A DNA stretch of 5,382 bases from Chloroflexota bacterium (lineage in GTDB: Bacteria > Chloroflexota > Dehalococcoidia > Lucifugimonadales > JACPCL1). Position numbers and translations under genes: made by a program. Below, one piece after another: positions 1-4,334 of the stretch; the first letter of the stretch is position 1; the number at the start of each line of letters is the position of its first letter. The stretch spans positions 1-5,382 of the forward strand of contig JACQUI010000059.1 in assembly GCA_016210395.1 (NCBI GenBank). The letters are read 5' to 3'. The notes beneath the pieces were generated by a model. The model was not told the origin of the DNA and did no database searches. It worked only from the letters and a program-made list of their open reading frames with translations.

Positions 1-35
1 CTGCTTGAACCCTGATGCAGCAATCGCCCTTGCGC

Positions 36-380
36 TCATGTCGCTCTAGCGTCAAGGGGAGCACCGATCTCCTTCAGGTCATGTTCCAGATCCCCCAGGT
101 CGTACTGGGCCGGAATCTTGTGTTGCCGGGTGTAGTCCAACATCTCCCACAGGGATACCCCCGCTTCGTGCGCAGCGCGGGCCATGGTCATCTTCCCTTC
201 CCCATACTGACGCCCGTAGTATTCCAGCTTCCACTCTTGCATGGCGCGAGCTAAAAGCCTGCGTACTGTGGTTGACCTGTCGCTTTGCTCCACTTTCTCT
301 ATAAGCTCCAGGTCTCGCAGCAGCTCCGTTGGCAGTCGCGCTCCCACCATCTGTTCCTTGTTCGTGTTCACGCTGCTCAT
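36..380 (-). CDS. Antitoxin: ribbon-helix-helix plus UPF0175 family protein
   Basis: Predicted antitoxin of 114 aa that should bind and neutralise the PIN-like toxin encoded just upstream and repress their shared promoter. Residues about 10-50 look like a ribbon-helix-helix DNA-binding segment: a short strand (VGARLP) followed by two helices with the typical DRSTTVRRLL turn. Residues about 60-102 match the UPF0175 signature: AAHEAGVSLWEMLDY, then a conserved IPAQYDL and an acidic DLEHDL tail. The frame is open 21 codons further upstream, but I start at ATG 380 because this gives the ATGA overlap with the toxin stop (377-379) and the family usually begins just before the strand. The local ribosome site is weak (GGATAAGGAC directly before ATG), which fits translational coupling to the toxin. 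Family assignment is confident; the antitoxin role rests on the pairing and on known families. Confidence 0.9.
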   Translation of the reverse strand: MSSVNTNKEQMVGARLPTELLRDLELIEKVEQSDRSTTVRRLLARAMQEWKLEYYGRQYGEGKMTMARAAHEAGVSLWEMLDYTRQHKIPAQYDLGDLEHDLKEIGAPLDARAT

Positions 381-898
381 GTCCTTATCCGAATCCGACG
401 GGCCCTCGCCAGCGCCTCGGTGATGACGTCGGGCACGGTCCACAGGACTCTTGCCAGGTCTCCCAGGACGCCTACCACCTCCCCATGTTCCAGCCGCCCC
501 TTCCCGTACGCTTTCAAGATCACGCCCACCGTCCCCAAGTAGTGTACGCTAAATGCACCAGCGGCTACCCGGCCCTCCTTGTCATCCAGGACAAGGCGCA
601 GCCCTCTCGTGCGAGCCATCGCCAGCGACTCGGCTTCACCGCGGTCAAGGCGTCCATGGGCGACGAGTCTCTCGGCCAGTCTTTGCTCTCCTCCGGTCAA
701 CTGCACTCGCTGCATCCATCCCTCTTCCACCGCCCGTTGAATGAACGCGACCTCAAGGGCGCCCTTCGCCAGCTCCTGGTCGACGACCTCATCGTACACC
801 GCCGGAGCAACAAGGACCTCCCCATACCCCTGCTTCAAAAGGGCCAGCCTGTCGAGCTTGGCGAGCACGATGAGCGGTGTGGCATCGGCGACGATCAC
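377..898 (-). CDS. Toxin: DUF3368 PIN-like ribonuclease
   Basis: Predicted PIN-fold ribonuclease toxin of 173 aa, first gene of a toxin-antitoxin pair. It begins with the family hallmark VIVADATPLIVLAKLDRL. The expected acidic metal-binding residues are all visible: D5 in the first strand, E37 in VYDEVVDQ, E88 in LDRGEAESLA, and D105/D106 in LRLVLDDKEGR. The active site therefore looks intact. ATG 970 in the same frame would add 24 non-conserved residues. I choose GTG 898 because it sits 8 bases after a strong GGAGGGGG site and places the first catalytic Asp at residue 5, as is usual. The last bases overlap the antitoxin start (ATGA), so the two are one transcript. Family known: DUF3368 proteins commonly pair with UPF0175 antitoxins. 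Cutting of RNA is inferred from the fold. Not recognised: the particular RNA target. Confidence 0.9.
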   Translation of the reverse strand: MIVADATPLIVLAKLDRLALLKQGYGEVLVAPAVYDEVVDQELAKGALEVAFIQRAVEEGWMQRVQLTGGEQRLAERLVAHGRLDRGEAESLAMARTRGLRLVLDDKEGRVAAGAFSVHYLGTVGVILKAYGKGRLEHGEVVGVLGDLARVLWTVPDVITEALARARRIRIRT

Positions 899-906
899 GG
901 GGCGCG

Positions 907-914
907 CCCCCTCC
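907..914 (-). promoter_or_regulatory. Ribosome binding site that sets the toxin GTG start
   Basis: Read on the minus strand, GGAGGGGG lies 8 bases before GTG 898. It is the best Shine-Dalgarno match near this gene, and it decides the start in favour of GTG 898 over the upstream ATG at 970. Confidence 0.7.
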
Positions 915-923
915 AGAGGTTCC

Positions 924-975
924 ACGCAACTATGCGTAGGTTCGCATCTGTAGCTATGTTTGCAACGCATTCCAA
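924..975 (-). promoter_or_regulatory. Putative promoter and operator of the toxin-antitoxin operon
   Basis: On the minus strand, TTGGAA (975-970) and TACAGA (952-947) are separated by 17 bases and form a moderate sigma70-like pair upstream of the toxin. The same stretch carries four copies of a CGCA/TGCG core, at 925-928, 933-936, 943-946 and 966-969. They form two perfect small inverted repeats: ACGCA-4-TGCGT (924-937) and ATGCG-6-CGCAT (932-947). Repeated short half-sites overlapping a promoter are what a ribbon-helix-helix antitoxin would be expected to bind for autoregulation. Both the promoter and the operator are inferred from pattern only. Confidence 0.35.
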
Positions 976-1141
976 AGCACTGTACATGGAGCTCGACGAA
1001 GGTCAGTCAGGACCCATGCCTTGTACCCCACACGCTCCTCCAAACACAAGGAACGTCGCAGTTGCAACTCCCCAGTTGTCGCCCCTGATGCTATGGTGGG
1101 CCGGCAAAGGAGACCCCCTGCTGGTCCCGCACATCCTGCGG

Positions 1142-1151
1142 TGAGCGCTCA
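1142..1151. repeat. Perfect 10-base palindrome
   Basis: TGAGCGCTCA is its own reverse complement. It lies in the 300-base gap between the divergent toxin operon and the decayed zinc-finger gene, about 50 bases before the latter. The rest of the gap (976-1196) holds only another small palindrome, AGTTGCAACT at 1060-1069, and no convincing promoter for the plus strand. It could be a regulator site or chance. Confidence 0.3.
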
Positions 1152-1199
1152 ATGCTGGACGAAAGCGAGAAGGAACTCAAAGGTATAGATGTATGATGA

Positions 1200-1858
1200 A
1201 CGATCACATGGGCGAAGAACTGCGGCGAGGAGTTCAAGAGCGCCCAGGGGTTGTCGGGCCATCGCCAGTTCACGAGCCACGGCAAAGAGAAGGCTGCAAT
1301 AGACCACGCCGATCCCCTCGAATCCACCCTGGCTTCCGGGCCTCTGCCTGTGGACGCCATTGTGGAGCGCATGGCCTGGCCGGAGGTACCGGATTCGGCA
1401 AACGGCTACCGGAAGGCATGGGTGAACCGCGTCAACCAGGGCATGAAGTTCGGCATGTACACCTCGGTGGCCGGGGTGTGCCTGGCTTAGGAGATGGTGG
1501 AGGGCCTGGTGTCCCAACTCTACCAGTTCTTCGGCATTCAGAGCGAGGTGGAGGATGTGGCCGGGTACCCCAAACTGCAGGCTGCTGCCTGCCTGGCCCG
1601 GGCCTGCTACGAAGCATCTTGCCCAGGGAGAGAACGCAGCCGCTCCGATATTGCAACTCCAGGATGGCGACGGCTTCTCCACTGAGCGACGATATGCATG
1701 GGAAGCTGGGCATTCCCCAGTCTGCCCCGGAGCCTGGCAACCAGCATAGCGACGAGGTCGCCGAGCGTCTGGCCGAGATCAAGGGGCGTGAGTTACGAAA
1801 CTTCCGTGCGGCCCAGGGCCGGAAGTGGGCCAACCGGGCGACAGCATTGCGCGGCTGA
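1200..1858 (+). pseudogene. Decayed gene with degenerate N-terminal C2H2 zinc finger
   Basis: The frame open from 1200 encodes NCGEEFKSAQGLSGH followed by RQFTSH. This is the classic second half of a C2H2 finger: Cys (1221), 3 residues, Phe, 5, Leu, 2, His, 5, His. Where the first Cys is expected there is Trp (TGG, 1209-1211), one base from a Cys codon. The same frame continues in protein-like sequence (VDAIVERMAWPEVPDSANGY) to TAG at 1488-1490. It then resumes directly after the stop (EMVEGLVSQLYQFFGIQSEV, later LQAAACLARACYEA). Near 1620 the sensible reading moves to a second frame (LAQGENAAAPILQLQDGDGF). By about 1690 it moves to a third frame (HSDEVAERLAEIKGRELRNF), ending at TGA 1858. 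There is no good start codon or ribosome site. I infer one ancestral gene broken by a stop and at least two indels. I do not recognise the part after the finger. The last segment could instead be a separate 64-codon ORF from ATG 1664. Confidence 0.6.
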
Positions 1859-1912
1859 TGGCGCAGCGGTGCAATTCCCAAGAGCCTCGGGGAAGAAGGA
1901 TACTGTTTCTGT

Positions 1913-1956
1913 CAGAGGGGTGACGCAGCCTTAACCGGCAAGGCGCCACCCCTCTG
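1913..1956. repeat. Long interrupted hairpin before the small ORF
   Basis: CAGAGGGGTG (1913-1922) pairs perfectly with CACCCCTCTG (1947-1956). Inside, GC (1925-1926) pairs with GC (1945-1946) and GCCTT (1928-1932) with AAGGC (1940-1944), leaving a 7-base loop. The result is about 17 base pairs with small bulges on the left arm only. No run of T follows (TGTCGTCAAC), so it is not a standard intrinsic terminator for the plus strand. It lies 84 bases before the ATG of the small ORF, so it could be a leader structure, a decayed element end, or a processing site. Confidence 0.6.
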
Positions 1957-2025
1957 TGTCGTCAACGGGGAAGCTGCCATCACCCCCTGGCATAGGAAGA
2001 AACCCATCGGCAAGCTCCAAGGCAC

Positions 2026-2032
2026 AAGGAGG
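2026..2032 (+). promoter_or_regulatory. Strong ribosome binding site of the 40-codon ORF
   Basis: AAGGAGG is a near-ideal anti-16S match, 8 bases before ATG 2041. It is the main reason to treat the short ORF that follows as a real or formerly real translation start. Confidence 0.6.
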
Positions 2033-2040
2033 AACAAGCT

Positions 2041-2163
2041 ATGCCCAAGTACGCCCACGTTGACACCCTGCTCACCGGTTCCGCCACCAAGTACAAGGAA
2101 ACCGTTACCCCGGACCGCGTGGCCAGGGGGCTGCAGGTCGCGGTATCCAGTTGGGCCCGGTAG
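2041..2163 (+). CDS. Small ORF of unknown function, possibly a truncated gene
   Basis: This 40-codon ORF starts MPKYAHVDTLLTGSATKY and ends VAVSSWAR before TAG. It has no membrane segment, signal peptide, cysteine motif or family I recognise. Support comes from the excellent ribosome site (AAGGAGG, 8-base spacing) and from the hairpin upstream. Two readings are possible. It may be a genuine small protein or leader peptide. Alternatively it is the surviving 5' end of a longer gene: the stop is followed at once by a run of nine G, and the following 500 bases contain no convincing coding frame. Shifting frame within the last third gives a continuation (RGIQLGPVAGGGRLNSGITD) that reads through the G run, so a frameshifted short gene is also conceivable. 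The gene context on both sides looks decayed, which leans me towards a remnant. Confidence 0.4.
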   Translation: MPKYAHVDTLLTGSATKYKETVTPDRVARGLQVAVSSWAR

Positions 2164-2701
2164 CCGGGGGGGGGCGGTTGAACAGCGGCATTACCGATTG
2201 AGCAAGTTCAGGCCTCTCCGGTACGCCTAACCTAGCGCCACGTGCTCTGCAGTGGCGCCGGCACACCATGCTGTCCAGAGAATGGACTTGGACCGCAACG
2301 GCATACAGACATCCTCTAGAACGTTCGTGGAGAAGCTTACCTCCTTCAGCACGATGTCAATCCCGACCGTCTGCTCGGTCCTTTCTGCCCCTCGTGGCAA
2401 CTCCTGGCCAACAAGATTTTCTCTATCATCATCATCTGGGCGAGGGGTTTCTTGCGAGGATGCGCATCGGCTCAGCTGGAGCAGCCAATTCCTTGTGCTG
2501 TACAATGGCCCCCGGTAGGCGGACGCGCACGCAATGGCGCGCAGGTCTTTCCCGCTCGGGTTTGCGGCTGGTGCGCAAGTCCGGCACATGACACGCGGTC
2601 TAGCGGTTCAACCTTGCGGAAAAGCTCCGTGGCATTCGGGAGCCGCTTGCGGACCTATGAGGACAACCTTCAGGTTCAGTCAAAGAAGGGAGAACGACGC
2701 T
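2164..2701. other. Stretch without a supported gene
   Basis: This region of about 540 bases opens with a run of nine G (2166-2174). The longest alternative is a minus-strand frame of 120 codons (2589-2227). Its middle part (TEQTVGIDIVLKEVSFSTNV) looks somewhat protein-like, but it has no ribosome site, no recognisable domain and a poor start. Plus-strand frames here look like noise. The promoter of the downstream three-gene run should lie within the last 150 bases, but I see no clean -35/-10 pair. It may be degraded coding sequence. Confidence 0.5.
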
Positions 2702-3070
2702 ATGGCGGACACCAGACAAGACGAAACCAGAGAGCGTCGCATCGCCGAGGAGATTGTTGTTGATGCCTACGGCGAGGAAGAACGGGCATTGGGGTGGTAC
2801 TACTATTTGGAAGACCGTCTCACCTTCCCTTTTCTGGCAAAGTGTACTTCCCAGAGACGCGTGTCACTCCTGAAACGCGGAGAGGTGGTCGAAGTCATCG
2901 GGATGGCGCCCGAAGATGACTGCATGCACGACATGATTGTAATGGTGCGCTGGAGCAGCCGGACTTTTGGGGTTCCGTTGGCACAGTTGGAGGGCGTATC
3001 TGTGGACGGCCAGACCCAGGCGGCTATGGAGGACTGGCGCTACTGGGTGGCCACGGGCAATCAGTTTTGA
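2702..3070 (+). CDS. CcbP-family calcium-binding protein
   Basis: A 122-aa acidic soluble protein resembling the Pfam Calci_bind_CcbP family, named for the cyanobacterial calcium-binding protein CcbP. Visible conserved blocks, in order: EEIVVDAYGEEERALGWYYY (residues 16-35), then LEDRLTFPF leading to KC at 47-48, KRGEVVEVIGMAPEDDC (58-74), FGVPLAQLEGV (89-99), and the C-terminal QAAMEDWRYWV ending in F122. Acidic clusters at E25-E27, E71-D73 and E110-D111 are candidate calcium ligands; I cannot assign them individually. There is no signal peptide, so it should be cytoplasmic. ATG 2702 is preferred over upstream in-frame ATGs because AAGGGAG (2686-2692) precedes it by 9 bases and the length fits the family. 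It is the first gene of a same-strand run; the next begins 55 bases later. Binding of calcium is inferred from the family name, and its role here is unknown. Confidence 0.85.
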   Translation: MADTRQDETRERRIAEEIVVDAYGEEERALGWYYYLEDRLTFPFLAKCTSQRRVSLLKRGEVVEVIGMAPEDDCMHDMIVMVRWSSRTFGVPLAQLEGVSVDGQTQAAMEDWRYWVATGNQF

Positions 3071-3125
3071 GTTGCCCCCAGGCAGTCCGAATACCATAAG
3101 GTTACACCTGGCGAGGCCCGTACCC

Positions 3126-4307
3126 ATGAGCGAGTACCAGTATTACGAGTTTCAGGCCATTGACCGCCCCCTGACCAAGCAGGAGATGGCTGAGGTCCGA
3201 GCCCTTTCCACTAGGGCTACTATCACGTCAACCCGCTTTGTAAACACTTATGAATGGGGGAACTTCAAGGGCGATCCGCTCACCTTGATGAAGCGATACT
3301 ACGACGCCTTCCTGTATGTGGCGAACTGGGGATCCCATAGGCTCATGCTTCGGGTACCGCGAAGCTCTCTCGCTCAGGAAACCGTTCTCCGCTACATCGT
3401 GCAGGACGGGCCCTTCTCCCTGCACATTGTCAAGGGACACCTCATTTTAGCCTTTGACTCCGAGACGGAAGAGCCGGAGGACAGGATGGAGGACGAAGGA
3501 TGGACTGCAACCCTAGTTCCCCTGCGAGCGGCCCTAGCCGGCGGGGATCTGCGCGCCTTGTACCTGGGATGGCTGCTCTGTGTCCAGGAGGATCTGCTCG
3601 ACGATGACGTGGTCGAACCGCCTGTCCCCCCGGGAATGGGTGAGCTGTCGGCGTCGCTCCATGCGCTCGTGGATTTCCTGCGGCTCGACGAAGACCTGCT
3701 CCAGTCGGCTGCCGAGAGTAGCCCGCCGATGCCGCGGGTCACGCCGTCGCCGAAAGAGGCCAGGCAATGGGTCGACGTTCTCTCGAATGCGGAGAAGGAA
3801 GCCCTGCTCCTGCGGCTGGCCGCCAGTGACCTGGACGCCCGGCTCCTCCAGGCAGAAGTGCGCCGTCGCATCTGGGACTCGGGTGTCGCCGAGGGCGCCA
3901 GGGCAGGGGAGCGCCAAGGCCGCACAGTCGGGGAGCTGCTGGACGGGATGGAGCGCAGACAGCAGGAACGGGAGCGCCGCGTATCCCAGGAGCGGGAGCG
4001 CCGCCGTCAGGAGGAGGCCGATGCCCAGGCCGTCTTCCTGGACCGCCTCGCTGGACGCCAGGAGGAGGTGTGGCGCAAGATTGAAGCCTTGGTCGACACC
4101 AGGCGGCCTACCGAGTACGCCGAGGCCATCCGGCTTCTGAAGAACCTTCGTGACCTGGCGGAGCGGGAGCATCAGGCGGAAGCCTATGCCTCTCGGTTGA
4201 TGGAGTTGCGTACTCGCCATGCCAAAAAGGTTAGTCTATTGGACCGCCTCAACCAGGCGGGCCTCAGGCCGGGCTGGACGCTGTCCGGTGGCCAGCAAGA
4301 ACGGTAA
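3126..4307 (+). CDS. Conserved uncharacterised protein with C-terminal coiled coil
   Basis: A 393-aa soluble protein whose function I cannot name. The N-terminal region (about 1-160) looks globular and conserved: YYEFQAIDRPLT, LSTRATITSTRFVNTYEWG, FKGDPLTLMKRYYDAFLYVA, then DLRALYLGWLLCVQ at 141-154. This is followed by an acidic linker and PPVPPGMGELSASL (165-178). Residues about 210-260 contain LSNAEKEALLLRLA. From about 266 to the end the protein is highly charged and helical, with an Arg/Glu/Gln-rich coiled coil that includes two nearly identical 8-residue units (QERERR at 280 and 288). From memory, homologues with the same start and the same charged tail occur in diverse bacteria as hypothetical proteins. 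ATG 3126 is 9 bases after GCGAGG (3111-3116). The frame is open further upstream into the previous gene, but those residues lack conservation. It ends 27 bases before the primase gene, suggesting co-expression. Confidence 0.8.
   Translation: MSEYQYYEFQAIDRPLTKQEMAEVRALSTRATITSTRFVNTYEWGNFKGDPLTLMKRYYDAFLYVANWGSHRLMLRVPRSSLAQETVLRYIVQDGPFSLHIVKGHLILAFDSETEEPEDRMEDEGWTATLVPLRAALAGGDLRALYLGWLLCVQEDLLDDDVVEPPVPPGMGELSASLHALVDFLRLDEDLLQSAAESSPPMPRVTPSPKEARQWVDVLSNAEKEALLLRLAASDLDARLLQAEVRRRIWDSGVAEGARAGERQGRTVGELLDGMERRQQERERRVSQERERRRQEEADAQAVFLDRLAGRQEEVWRKIEALVDTRRPTEYAEAIRLLKNLRDLAEREHQAEAYASRLMELRTRHAKKVSLLDRLNQAGLRPGWTLSGGQQER
3963..4010 (+). repeat. In-gene tandem repeat, 2 x 24 bases
   Basis: Units 3963-3986 and 3987-4010 share a CAGGA(A/G)CGGGAGCGCCGC core and encode QERERR twice within the coiled coil. 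They differ mainly in the last six bases. This is a possible slippage site that would lengthen or shorten the coil by 8 residues without changing frame. Confidence 0.6.
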
Positions 4308-4322
4308 GCGGGCATGTAGGGC

Positions 4323-4328
4323 AGGGAG
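4323..4328 (+). promoter_or_regulatory. Ribosome binding site that sets the primase GTG start
   Basis: AGGGAG sits 6 bases before GTG 4335. An in-frame TAG at 4317-4319 rules out any earlier start, and no ATG occurs in the frame until residue 41, so GTG 4335 is the natural start. Confidence 0.65.
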
Positions 4329-4334
4329 TCCCTT

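Noticed and set aside
329..1144. Plus-strand open frame of 271 codons
   Set aside because: It lies opposite the toxin-antitoxin genes, whose families are clear. The translation is low-complexity and has no motif; it is a shadow of GC-rich coding DNA.
1149..1682. Minus-strand open frame of 177 codons
   Set aside because: It is antisense to the zinc-finger remnant, lacks a ribosome site and known motifs, and the plus strand gives the recognisable finger.
1913..1956. Hairpin read as an integron attC site or intrinsic terminator
   Set aside because: There are no proper attC core sites (RYYYAAC/GTTRRRY) at its ends and no T run after the stem.
2227..2589. Minus-strand open frame of 120 codons
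   Set aside because: Its middle looks mildly protein-like, but there is no ribosome site, no domain and an odd Cys/Pro-rich start. Not enough to call a gene.
2534..2701. Upstream in-frame start for the CcbP-like protein
   Set aside because: The extra 56 residues show no conservation, and ATG 2702 has a good ribosome site and gives the usual family length.
3534..4220. Minus-strand open frame of 228 codons
   Set aside because: It is antisense to the coiled-coil gene and has no motif or ribosome site.
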